A DNA stretch of 64,000 nt, taken from assembly GCF_021347895.1 (NCBI RefSeq), contig NC_067128.1, forward strand, positions 1,732,010-1,796,009. The letters run 5' to 3'. Below are positions 47,234 to 57,689 of this stretch, one piece after another. The position numbers and the translations under genes were made by a program. The first letter of the stretch is position 1; every line of letters begins with the position of its first letter. Source of the stretch: Acanthochromis polyacanthus. Lineage: Eukaryota > Chordata > Actinopteri > Pomacentridae. The notes below the pieces were generated by a model that worked only from the letters and a program-made list of their open reading frames with translations, did not search any database and had not been told where the DNA came from.

Positions 47234-48347
47234 CAGGGGTGTCCAACATGAGGCCCGTGGTCCAAAAGTGGTCCTCCAGAGGGTCCAATCCGGCCCTCAG
47301 AGTGTAAAAATTACAGAGAAGACATTAACTGCAGATTGTAAATTAGTAAAACTATAAATTTAAAATCATTTCTAGAGCATGACAAGTTGTTTGGATCAGA
47401 CAGTAAAACACTAGATTGTTCATTGTTCTTGTTCTTGCTCTTGTTTTTGTCACATTTTGTCTCATTTGTTGTCTGACTTTTCTGTTTTTGCCGTTTCATT
47501 TCATTTCATTTCATTTATTTATTTATCAGGACAGTGTACAATGAAATTAAGCTCAAGAGCAAAGATGTTTGTACCAGACTGTAGCTTTTCAAGCTAATTT
47601 CCATCTGTAGTCCTTAGGGAAAGGACGGGGGCCAAGGTGCAAGGGGGGCCGTTTTGTGTTTCCTTTTTGTCTTGCTTTTGTAATATTTTGCATTCCTTTT
47701 GTCATTTCTCTCATTTTTTGTCGTTTCATTTCTCGTTTTTGCCGTTTGTGTTTTTTGTCATTTAGTGTTTTGCTTTATTCCTGTTTGGTGCATCATTTGT
47801 GTAATTTTGTGTTGCTTTTTCTTGCTTGTGTCGTTTGTCTACTTTTTTGTTGTTTTGTTTTTCATTTTTGGTCTTGATTGTGTCATTTGTTAATTTACTG
47901 GTTGCTGTGAAACTTTTTGTTTAATTTTTTGTTTTGTTTTGTGCCATTTATCTAATTTTTGTCATTTTTGGTCTCGTTTTTTTGTAATATTTTGTCTTGT
48001 TTTTGTTGTTGTTTTTTGTCATTTTGATCATAAAGTAAAATACTGTATCTTTCAGCTCCAGATAGCTGTAACTAAATTCCAAATTCTTTTGTAGACACTC
48101 TGTGATCTGGAAGTTGTAACGTGAAAATGACAAACTGAGGATGAATGTTGATGAAATTTTCTTCATAAATTTCAGGTTGCTCATGATGTTTTGTAAAAAG
48201 ATAATTCCTTAAATGTGAACATTTTTAGAATATACTTTGTTATATATTTATTTGTAGGTTATTATGCTGTGACTTTACTGCTCCGGTCCATTTGAGATCA
48301 AACTGGGCTGAATGTGGGACCTGAACTTAGATGAGTTTACCCCCCTG
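47234..48347 (+). mobile_element. hAT-like non-autonomous element, copy 4 (complete)
   Basis: Start CAGGGGTGTCCAACATGAGG and end GATGAGTTTACCCCCCTG. The flanks are an imperfect 8-bp duplication, CTCTACAG (47226-47233) and CTCTCCAG (48348-48355), matching at seven of eight bases. The unique left and right flanks match copies 1-3. The T/G-rich core (about 47420-48030) is interrupted by a retroelement tail at 47497-47647. No coding capacity. Confidence 0.85.
47497..47647 (-). mobile_element. 5'-truncated LINE 3' end (L2/CR1-like) inside copy 4
   Basis: On the minus strand the text runs GGAAATTAGCTTGAAAAGCT ... TTCATTGTACACTGTCCTG, then ATAAATAAATAAATG and ATGAAATGAAATG repeats. This resembles the 3' UTR of L2/CR1-type fish LINEs with a simple-repeat tail. 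GCCGTTT occurs on both sides (47490-47496 and 47648-47654), a plausible 7-bp target duplication. It lies inside the T/G-rich core of the hAT-like element, so it arrived later. Confidence 0.7.
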
Positions 48348-48355
48348 CTCTCCAG

Positions 48356-51263
48356 CCTCCTTCCTCTCTGAACTTCTGCAGCTCTCCAGAGGTCCAGCAG
48401 CCAAACAGCCAGCGGTGCCACATTAGAGGCTGTTAGAAATGTGGAGCCCAAAGTATCCACAATGCACATCGCATAAAGACTTTATGGGGCCGAGGTAAAT
48501 CTGTCACCGGCGACATGAAACACTTGCTGAGGCGGTTGGGACAGCAGAGGTTGTTTTCCATGAAGATCGGACTCGGCTCCTCTGTATTCTCCAGAATAGC
48601 CGGTCTGATGCAAATCGATAAAGTAATTTTCCCCCAGACTTGTCGTAATTAACAATCTGCCATGTGTGCTCAGGGGAACTGCGGCATTTGAATGGAAGCG
48701 ACTTCCAGCTGCTGCTGAGAAGGCTGTGATTTAAGAAGTTTGAGACAGGAAGGCGAGAGGGGCTCTGTGAGTAAGCATTTAACTAATGCTTTTATATAGT
48801 CTGTATCCTTAAAAGTGATTCCGGCTGACAAAGCGCTAACGTCTGCATTTAACTGGAGGGCGAGCTGTTTTTCTTTAAAGATACCAGCCCGTTACCAATG
48901 GAAATACCTAATTAATTAATGGAAAATAATTACCTGATTATCATAATGTTGGCTTGAATCAAGAAGGAGGATTTACATTTATGTGAAGCTGTGAGCCTTT
49001 GGAATCGTTTAATGAACATATTGGATGTAATTATAGGAGTTTCTCAACAACATGCAGGAAAATAACTCCCACATTCATCAGACATATTTAATGGAGTCCT
49101 TGTCAGCTTCCTGCATGATAACAAAGCGATTGATGACAGTTTAATATCATTATTAGTGAACTTTTGGTGGCACTGCATCATTTTTATCAGCAAAATGATG
49201 AGAAACAGCGGCAACCAGGATATAGATGAACGAGACATTTTCTACACCAAAAACAAAACTAAAGCTAAATAAAAAGTAGGACTTCAAGAGCAATAACACT
49301 CTAAAACTTCTACCAGCTTCTACTGTGTTCAGTGGATTTATCGTTGTTCTACTGTCGTCTTTGCTAATAAAAACCAAAGAACTAAAACTGAACTGAAACA
49401 CATTTTTATTTTTATCTTTAATCATGCTGTGCTCTTTTGTAATGTGTGGCTATTTTTACTCTATTTAAATCACCAGAAATTATTAAAATTTTACTGATAT
49501 TTGCATTATTTTTCAGATTTTATCAAATTACAGATAAACATTTAATAAAATATCAGAAAAAAGAAACAGTTTCGTATTGACTGTCCTGTACAAATAGCAA
49601 TCTGTTCTTTTACAGTGATTTATTGTATACTAATCTGATAAAATATAATTTATTTTAATTTTTATACAGACATCTGCCACTATTTTTTATTGCTTTATTT
49701 AGTGTTTTTTAAATCTTACACTACCTCACTGTTGTAACTGATTATTTCTGAAAACTTTGCAGAGCAGTTTTCATCATTTTTCTGCCTTTTTGAATTTTTT
49801 TCAGTACAGATGTATCTGAATTACTTGGGCAATTTTTTGTTATAGTTCTGCTCCTTCTGTCCATGGGCAAATATTTATTTTTTGTACGTGTCTGTTTTCT
49901 ACGTCATGCTAATTTTCTTCTCTAATTATTTTTTACATGTTTTAAATACACTTTATATATTCTAATTTGAGATTGTTTAGTAAATTGCACTGTTGGGCTC
50001 AAGCTGCTCTGTTAATATAAATATTTGCAGAGGGAAAATGCTGGTTTTAATTGTGGAGTGTTCATTTTTATTATATTAACTCCATACCAAAGAATTAAAA
50101 TAGCTTCCTATCCTATATGAAACTGACTGATAAATGAGCTTTTCCATGTTTTTAAATAGGGATCGGCTCTGGTTATATTTTTAACGACGTTAACATTGGA
50201 AATGTGGGATTTCTGCTTCTCTATACACAGTGTGAGATCCTTTTTTAAAGCTAAATGCTGCTTTATTTCAACTGTGTGCCATCAATACTACTGCAGGAAC
50301 AAACTCTCTCCACAATCAAAGGCAGTCTGCAGTGTTTTGGAATTAATGAAGGCGACGCTTATTGACGTGTAATCAGCATAATTATCCCGAAGAAGGCAAA
50401 GTAATCAGCGCCAGCATAACTTTTCCAGATGATCACCTTCATTTCCTCACAGATTTCTTTCTTTACAGAGTCATCACTCCAGAAAGTCGTCTTTCCGTCG
50501 ACGGGGAACAAACAGCGAACACAGCGGTGGTCTTCTACTGTATATACAGCACGCTCAAACGTGCACTAAATCTGCTCTACGCTTCAAACACACTGATGAG
50601 GTGAATCCAGGTAAGAGCCATTATCCCTCCCTGATTTGTCTTATTAAATCCATGCCGCTCACCGGGGAGGAAAGAGGTAATGAAGAGGAGAGGAGGAAGG
50701 ATTGTGGAGCTTTAAGGCGACTCTGGAAGAAGGAGCTTTGATTCAATAACAGCAGACTTCCAGTGCGGCTCCTCTAAATAACTGGATGTGTGCTCGGCTG
50801 AGTGTTCATGGCACATTCTGAGATGATGTGTGAAATAGAGGGATTTTGCCGCCACCATAAAAGCAGCTAGTCGAGGTGATCAGTCAAATTTATGCTGGTG
50901 TTGAATGGCGTTTTTCTCTCCCTGCGTGAAATGAAGTGACCACAACAACACACACACACACACACATAAAGAAAGACAGGAAGGAAGGAAGTGGTGAACT
51001 CTATTAAGAAGAAATTGGGTTTCATTTGTTTATAGGAGATAACGGTGCGCACGTTGCAGTGTGTCAATATTAAGTCGGTGAAATTATTTGTGAAGGCAGA
51101 GCTGAGACCGGAGATAACGGCAGCTGCAATGATCTGGTTTCATTCAGGCCCACTGAGTGTTATGCGACAATGAAATCTGAACTATTGACTCCCGAGAGAG
51201 GCTGAAAGAGCTGCGTAGGTTTACCTGTTTATCGCTGAGGGGTAATGGGATCTACAAACAATC
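48356..51263. other. Non-coding DNA, conserved-element candidates
   Basis: Bases about 48600-48970 (GTCGTAATTAACAATCTGCC, CCTAATTAATTAATGG, AATTACCTGATTATC) are rich in TAATTA-type cores. Bases 49460-49760 are AT-rich and MITE-like. A (CA)9 tract lies at 50949-50966 and a GGAA run near 50983. No gene recognised. Confidence 0.4.
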
Positions 51264-51417
51264 TGAAGGCTGCTACACACTCTGCCATTTCTGCCATAAC
51301 AGACTAAAGATAACAACAGTGAGAGAATGGAGGTGATGTCTTTGGTCTTGGCTTTAAATTGGTGGTCCTACGTCGCACTGAGACAGGTCCAAGGACGGCT
51401 GTTGTCATGGTCTTTTA
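51264..51417. mobile_element. Family B element, partial copy C
   Basis: Starts AAGGCTGCTACACACTCTGC and continues with AGTGAGAGAATGGAGGTGAT, TCTTTGGTCTTGGCTT and AAGGACGGCTGTTGTCATGG, matching 52097-52200 of copy D in the same orientation. Only the first 150 or so bases are present. Confidence 0.7.
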
Positions 51418-52093
51418 GTTTTATAATCAGTCTGCATTAAGTTATTTTTAAGACCCTTCAAATCACATTTTTTACCTTGATCAGGAGCTAAATACCCGGC
51501 AAACCCAAAGTCATCACTTGTGGATTTTCATACACAACAAACTCAAACAGCCTATCAGCTTCCAGGGTGGGACTTTGTGTATAATTTTTTTTCTTAAGAA
51601 CTGGCATGCAGTACCAACATGTGTAAAGATGTAGAGACTTCATAGATGTGCACATTACAAAGGACGTTTTGAGTTACGTCTCTGCCATTCTAAAGGCCTC
51701 TACAGGGGTGGTGGTCTATGACATCATCTTTCACCAATTTACAATCAGGTCCTTTGTAAACTCCCCAAAAGAACTACTCAGCAGACTCATGCTAATGACC
51801 ACCATTAGCACACGAGGGCTCAGTGACATCTGTGCATTTCAACGACCCCCACCCATACTCATGACCATTGTTGAGTAGTCAGATGAGTTTTGGTATCGGT
51901 CGTTGGAATAACAGCCCTGGACACACCTCACAGAGGTTTAAAAGCTGAAGCAACACCAACCACCACCAGAACTGAAGAAGCCTCTTGGATGAGAGGTGAA
52001 ACGTCTTCAAGGAACTTTCTTAAAGTCCAGTGGATTGATTTAAACTACTTTTGATAACCATGACCTGGATGACTGAGAACCTACACAGACATC
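51418..52093 (+). repeat. Retroelement-like repeat with conserved hairpin tail
   Basis: The right part contains AACTGAAGAAGCCTCTTGGATGAG-type text (51971-51994) followed by AGGTGAAACGTCTTCAAG. This motif recurs in fish repeats, possibly Penelope-like elements (from memory, low confidence). It folds as an outer stem TGAAGA/TCTTCA and an inner stem CCTCT/AGAGG. No reverse transcriptase or GIY-YIG sequence is readable. It separates the two family B copies. Confidence 0.4.
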
Positions 52094-53228
52094 AAAGGCC
52101 TCTACACACTACGATTTTCAGCCGTCCCAGACGGAAGGTACCAACGGTGAGAGAATGGTGGCGATATCTTTGGTCTTGGCTCAAGGACAGCCGTTATCAT
52201 GGCGGCCAAAGACAAGTTGCCATACAATTCTGACATTCATCTTTGCCACCAAACTGGTTCCAGTACTAGCTTGGAGCCAGAGCCTGACTTAGCAAAACTT
52301 CTTTGTGTTTCCACCACCTCAGCATCAGCTCCAAGCTCCAAAAACTGACCCTTTGCTAGGCCAGAGCGAATAACCGAATATGTTAGGGGCTGGGGGCGGG
52401 GATATCGTGACCAATGATCAACTGCTAAACAGCCAAGCGAGTAGTAGGAGTAGTGTTTAGTGTTAGCGTTCTGAAAATCGGTAGCCAGTCTAACTTGGTT
52501 CCGTGCCAATGGAAAAGAAAACCGGTTCTTCAGAGGTTCGGATGTTCAAACAAACTAAGCACCAGCACTGAACTAGCACCTGGTTCTTCTTGGTGGAAAA
52601 GGGGTAGTAATTTGGGGTGATCATCTCACAGTGCAATACTGCTGGAACTAAGACAACTAACCAATAGAAATGCAGGATGAAATGACGTACTGATCAGTGC
52701 CACACTGGAGATAAACCCAAAGAGATGATTTACAGCAACAAAACGGATCAAAACAAGTATGTGGGATTTAAACAAAGAAGACAGCCTGGTAGAGTTGTGG
52801 CAGCAGAAGCCTTTTAGACGTGTCCTCCAGCCCACACCACAACCGGACAAAAATAGACGAAGCATGGAAGGATATAGCGGAAAAATTTGCAAAACTGTCC
52901 CCTCTTTCTGAGCCACGATGGACAAATGACAACATGAACGGGGATTCCTCTCCGTTCATGTTTGGCTAGTTTTTCTGTGATTGTAGGAGCTCCGTTCATG
53001 CTTCGGTTGTTTATTTTTCGTGGATGGACGGCGCACATCTATGACATTTTATTCTTTGTTCACGTCGACTCGCGTACATCGTAGGCTGAGATTCGGCTGC
53101 GTTTTCATCGTGAAATCTGCACAGAGCAAACTTCATATCGTGTCCAAAGATTATTAGAATTATATCGTACAGTGGAGCAAACTGTGAACTTTTAAAATTG
53201 TTGAATCATACAGTGTGTAGAGGCCTTT
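52094..53228. mobile_element. Family B TIR element, copy D (best preserved)
   Basis: The ends AAAGGCCTCTACACACTACG (left) and AGTGTGTAGAGGCCTTT (right) are inverted repeats of about 17 bp. The interior includes TCTTTGGTCTTGGCTC, GGAGCTCCGTTCATGC, CATGAACGGGGATTCC with an inverted partner TCCGTTCATGTTTGG, and AAGATTATTAGAATTATATC. It contains a 378-bp nested insertion (52231-52608). No transposase motif was recognised in any frame. The target duplication could not be decided, leaving the superfamily open. Relatives are at 20169, 24478 and 51264. Confidence 0.75.
52231..52608. mobile_element. Small TIR element nested in family B copy D
   Basis: The left end CATCTTTGCCACCAAACTGG and the complement of the right end, CTACCCCTTTTCCACCAAGA, share CTTT..CCACCAA. 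Subterminal GGTTCCAGTACTAGC and GCTAGTTCAGTGCTGG are also inverted relatives. Alignment with copy B at about 25580-25610 shows an empty site between GACA and AATTTGG. No coding capacity. Possibly hAT-type; not proven. Confidence 0.65.
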
Positions 53229-55512
53229 AAAGGAGAAAAGAAGTTCGTCTTGTATTTAATCTTACTGTACACACACTGTAGGGCTTTACGTCCTTTTTCC
53301 TCCATCTTCCTCTTCGTGCCGACTGCTGATTGGCAGGTTGATGGAGTGAAATACAGCAACGCCGAGGAGAAATGTGATCTGACTGTGCCCACATTCGATG
53401 CTCGGTGATTTTTGCCAGGGGAAGCAACAAACAACAAACGGATTTCACCAAGACCAGGCAGCTCGGGCCGGCACATAAACAAGATAAACAACGTCTCCGG
53501 AGGCTAAGAGAGAGGAGCAGAGCAGGCGGGGAAGTGCTGTGTTTGTTCTCTGATCGATGCCATACATAGTGCATGAGTTCCCAAAGAACTATGGGTAAGA
53601 AGTTGTTCACTTCTACACAGGCAGAGACAGAGCTGCGCTACTGAGAGGAGGCTGCATGAAGGTAAAATGTAAGACGCTTCTTTCTCATCCCTTATAATAA
53701 AGCGTGACGTTAGCGCGGATCGATGGGCGAGTTCAGCCAAGCAAAAGGCCAGGGACAAGTCCTGCTTTAGAGGGGAAATAAAGAGTGAAAAGCAGCCGCG
53801 TTTGAATTACACCGTCATCTCCTTCCACTGAGGTCTGATTCCCTCCAATAACCACCTATAACCCCGGCTATTGCTGAGCTCTCAGAGAAAATTAAAAAAC
53901 AGAATTGCCTTCATAAATATTAATCTGTGTGAGGCAGAGGTTGTGCCCTTCACAATTATTCATGCTCTCCGGAGCACATTTGTCAAGAGTAAACAGTATC
54001 CTCCTGTTTACCTAATGCACAACATTTGGTAGGTGAGTGGGCATAATTGATGCCTTCATATTCCATTCTTGAGGGTGTAATTAAACATGGTCTGCTATAG
54101 AACACATTCGTCTCTCTGCCCCACACACAGACTCACATCCACGGCACACTTCTGCACGGTTTCACTCTCATCCATTTCTTCAACGGCAGCGACTTGATTC
54201 TCTCGGAATTAAAGGTGGAGAGCGAGTTAATTTCACAGCTTTCTGCCGTGTTATCACCACTGCGGCGCTGTACGTTTACTGTAGACGTCCTCGGCCTGCG
54301 CTGCTTCGTCTTCTTGGAGGGCGGCCTGTATATTATCAGCTGCTTGCCTGGGCGTGACGGAATCATTAGCGAGCAGAAAATAGGCCAATAATGCTTTTCT
54401 CTATGCCTTTATGTGCTATTACTGTCCGTGAAGTGTGGATTGCAGTCATACGGTCAAATTATCTTCTCATTTTGCTCACATGCATTCTAACATTAGTGAT
54501 GTGTGATATTATAAATTCTTGTAATACAGGATAAACTAAGAATATTTAAATAATGAGTGGAACCTGCTTATAGTGAATCCAGTTATTGTCAGAATCTTTC
54601 TAATGTAAATACTGTTGACAAAAGATAAAGCAGTCTGCTTACATCAACAACATATCAGGAACAAATTTTAAAGCCCTTATTTGTTTTATTTACGTTGGCA
54701 GACAACACCGTGTAATAAATGACCACAGAAGAAGTGCAGCCAAATTCTTCTGTTTTTCCAACATGTGGTTAAAAACTGTAAAATAGAACAACGATGACAT
54801 ATTCTCTTAATTTATTCACCTAGGAATATTATGGGAAACTCTACGCTGATGCCATGAAATAGGCCATTTTGATATAATTTTTCCATCAAGTTAAATTATT
54901 TTTTCTTCGTTTATGATGTATATTTAATAGACTGCAGTTTGTCGTTCATCACTGCCTTTGAATAAATGTTCTGGATCTAAAAAAAGTCTCTTAAAAATCC
55001 TTTATCCTTTATTGTTTTAGGTATTTGAGCGCTATATGCATCAAACAAGATTGCTAGATGTAAATCCTGCATCTCAAATATTAAATTTATGGCATTTTTC
55101 TGCAACTCGCAATACTGTTTGTACATATTAAAAATAAAAAAATTTGTATTTATCAGCTAAATACAGTTAATGTTGATGGCAGTGTCAGCATTATATAAAT
55201 ACAGTGTATTCTCATATTCTGTTATAGAGCGCTGTAATCACAGATGAAGTGGTTAACTTTTTAATCCTAAAGGAAAACTTATTCCAGTATATGTTATTTC
55301 TGCTATAGTCTCTCACTCAAACTGAATTAGTGAACTAGTGAGGGATCATGGGAGCTGTTGTCTCCATCACTACTGATAAAAATCTGTCTGATGTGACAGA
55401 AATCGTGCATTTGGACAAGATAATAAAGTTTAATTCAAGCTAAATCTATCCACGCAAATTCAAGGAAAGCCATTTCACTCTAATAGAAAAAGCCGCAATT
55501 AATAATGATTAA
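53229..55512. other. Non-coding DNA, conserved-element candidate
   Basis: Bases about 53860-54110 (CCTTCATAAATATTAATCTG, CACAATTATTCATGCTC, GCATAATTGATGCCTTC, GTGTAATTAAACATGG) form a dense cluster of homeodomain-core-like motifs in complex sequence. Bases 53230-53760 contain overlapping minus-strand open frames without motifs. Bases 54400-55500 are AT-rich. No gene recognised. Confidence 0.4.
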
Positions 55513-55547
55513 ATATTCACAGCTAAATTAGTTTTAGCTGTGAATAT
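55513..55547. repeat. Perfect 15-bp hairpin
   Basis: ATATTCACAGCTAAA is followed, after a 5-base loop (TTAGT), by its exact complement TTTAGCTGTGAATAT. It is AT-rich, lacks a downstream T-run and overlaps no known element. Confidence 0.9.
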
Positions 55548-55870
55548 GTGATTACAGTTCAAAATAATCATAATAACCCTCATCTATCATGAGTGATCAA
55601 TAGAAAAAACAGAATGAAAAAGAGCACAGACAAGGCAGCTAGCTAGTTTGGATATGATACCAGTCATAATTTAAATATGTAGACATTGCTTTACGTAAGT
55701 CAACCAACTGGTCGAGCCTTTTTCATACATTTTAATGCGTAAATGTTCCTTATCTTAGCTTGAACTCTCATGATGCTTGCTTCCAGTCGTCTACTTGAAG
55801 CTGCTGCAGACTGAACTCATCCTGGGAAACTCATTTCCTCTCACGAAAAGCCTCAAACAAACTGTCAACA
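55548..55870. other. Non-coding DNA upstream of the Tigger relic
   Basis: No independent feature was recognised. It may include the 5' part of the Tigger-type element, but no CAG-type terminus was found. Confidence 0.35.
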
Positions 55871-56593
55871 ATGAGCCAGCGAGACGGCGGCAGCAAACGT
55901 TGGCGAGAAGGAACAGTCAAGGCTGCCAGTGACGGAAACGGAAAACAAATGTGCAGGAGGTCGAAGCTGCAGTCGTCAAGTGGATTGATAATGCCTGGTC
56001 ACGTAATGTCCCCTTGAGTGGGCCATTTGTGAGGGAAAAGGCAGAAGAATTGGCAGCAGTATTGGGAGAGGATAATTTCAGAGTTTACATAGGCTGGATA
56101 GAGCAGTTTAAAGAGGGAGAACATTGTGTTTCAGGGACTACACATGGAGGACATGAGACGAATACAACCAGAGTACGTGCAGGAAAACATTCTGGACGTC
56201 AATGAGAGCAGAATTCATTCTTCCATGCTATCTGATGACACTCTGACCTTTAAATATGACAATAAACGGAGGGTAAAGAAATCTGACAAAGGCATCACCG
56301 CTGTCTTTGAAGGGACGTTCTGTCACTGGTGGAAGGAAAAGAAAAATCACACTTCCTCCAAAATGTTCGCATACTTCCTGTCCGTCATGAAGCTGGAGGT
56401 TCTGATTGGAAGACTAAGAATCTGGGCTTGCAAAATGTGCCAAAAGAGGAAGAGCCATGAGCCCACGATGAACTACAACACTGACAAATATCCAAGGCAC
56501 CCTCTGCTCTCCAATCCTGTGACTAACTTCAAAACAAGACGGCTAATACTGAGTTGTATCAAATTAATGGAGAAAGTTGAGCTAATTCTGTAG
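55871..56593 (+). pseudogene. Degenerate Tigger/pogo transposase (CENP-B-like)
   Basis: An ATG at 55871 opens a short Arg/Lys-rich frame. After a frame change, 55951-56110 reads VVKWIDNAWSRNVPLSGPFV then REKAEELAAVLGEDNF and GWIEQFKEG, the CENP-B-type helix-turn-helix of Tigger transposases. A second frameshift at about 56113-56122 leads to NIVFQGLHME and then ENILDVNESRIHSSML and SDDTLTF. This aligns with the first catalytic box (usually NADETGL.....PD.TL), with the first Asp replaced by Asn at about 56201. The rest of the DDE domain is deleted or scrambled; KNHTSSKMFAYF matches the W.T..IF..W. region, and no later Asp box is readable. The protein should be about 450-600 residues; under half is left. 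It is not functional. It could relate to the CAGGAGGTCC-ended elements elsewhere, but this is inference. Confidence 0.85.
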
Positions 56594-56699
56594 ATATCAC
56601 CAAAAAAAATCTGCCTCCTGGACGCTATGGAAGAAATAGATTTCATTCATCACAACAACATTATTGTACATTTTTACAGCATTGTGAAATTTTGATTTT

Positions 56700-56895
56700 T
56701 CTACATATCCCAGTTGGGGTCAGACTGTAGGGTTAGCCAGGGTACAGCACTACTCTACGGAGCAGGAAAGGTCCAACAACGGCAGCAATGAGGTTTGATT
56801 CTCTGACCTTCTGATCAGTAGCACAGAGACTAAACTGTTGCACCACCACCATCATCCCAAGAGAAATCTTGAATTTCCCTCAGGATTATTAAAGT
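56700..56895 (+). mobile_element. Retroelement 3' tail (fish LINE/SINE type)
   Basis: The text GGGTACAGCACTACTCTACG, TTCTGATCAGTAGCACAGAG, ACTAAACTGTTGCACCACCA and CTTGAATTTCCCTCAGG then ATTATTAAAGTG matches a common fish retroelement 3' end that normally finishes ...AATAAAGT plus a short tandem tail. Here the tail is the CCAA array that follows. The parent LINE was not determined. Confidence 0.6.
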
Positions 56896-56896
56896 G

Positions 56897-57367
56897 CCAA
56901 CCAACCAACCAATCAACCAACCAACCAAGCAACCAACCAACCAACCAACCAAGCATGCAACCAACCAACCAAGCATGCAACCAACCAACCAACCAACCAA
57001 CCAACCAACCAAGCATGCAATCAACCAACCAAGCAACCAAGCAACCAACCAACCAACCAAGCATGCAACCAACCAACCAACCAACCAATCAACCAAGCAT
57101 GCAACCAACCAAGCATGCAACCAACCAACCAACCAACCAAGCATGCAACCAACCAACCAACCATGCAACCAACCAACAAACCAAGCAACCAACCAAGCAA
57201 CCAAGCAACCAAGCAAGCAAGCAAGCAACCAACCAACCAACCAACCAACCGACCAACCAAGCATGCAACCAACCAACCAACCAAGCATGCAACCAACCAA
57301 CCAAGCATGCAACCAACCAACCAACCAACCAACCAAGCAAGCATGCAACCAACCAACCAACCAACCA
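56897..57367. repeat. CCAA tetranucleotide array with GCATGCAA variants
   Basis: About 470 bp of CCAA units, broken at intervals by AAGCATGCAA, and once each by variants such as CCGACC and CCATGCAA. The 4-bp period lacks stops in most frames on both strands, so it yields long Thr-Asn-Gln-Pro runs on the plus strand and Trp-Leu-Val-Gly runs on the minus strand. These are not proteins. It follows a retroelement tail and precedes a truncated hAT-like copy. Confidence 0.95.
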
Positions 57368-57389
57368 CAGAATGAACCAAAAATTGTAT

Positions 57390-57689
57390 TGGACAGAAGG
57401 CGACCAAATTCCTTTGTAGACACTCTAAGTTGCAATGTGGAAATGATAAACTGAGGCTGAATGTTGATAAAATTTAACTTATTTTTCTTAAGAAATGTTG
57501 GGTTGTTCATGATGTATTGTCCAAAAAAAAAATCCTTAAACGTGAACATTTTCAGAATGTACTTTTCTGCACTATAACAAAGGTTATTATCGGTTATTTG
57601 TAGGTTATTATACTGTGATTTTTGCGGAACACTGCAGATCAAATTGGGCTGAATGTGGAACCTGAACTAGAATTAGTTTGACAGTCCTG
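57390..57689 (+). mobile_element. hAT-like element, copy 5 (right part only)
   Basis: From TTCCTTTGTAGACACTC onward it matches the right flank of copies 3 and 4 (GTGGAAATGATAAACTGAGG, GGTTGTTCATGATGT, GGTTATTATACTGTG, GGGCTGAATGTGGAACCTGA). It ends ATTAGTTTGACAGTCCTG at 57689. The left flank and T/G core are absent, replaced by the retroelement tail and CCAA array. Confidence 0.75.

Noticed and set aside
47027..47251. Ser/Pro/Leu-rich frames over 46938-47251
   Set aside because: They translate a pyrimidine-rich low-complexity stretch; frames are open on both strands.
56830..57642. A 270-codon Trp/Leu/Val/Gly-rich frame (minus) and a 193-codon Thr/Asn/Gln/Pro-rich frame (plus)
   Set aside because: Both are translations of the CCAA tetranucleotide array. 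Open frames exist on both strands over the same bases and no start context or domain supports them.
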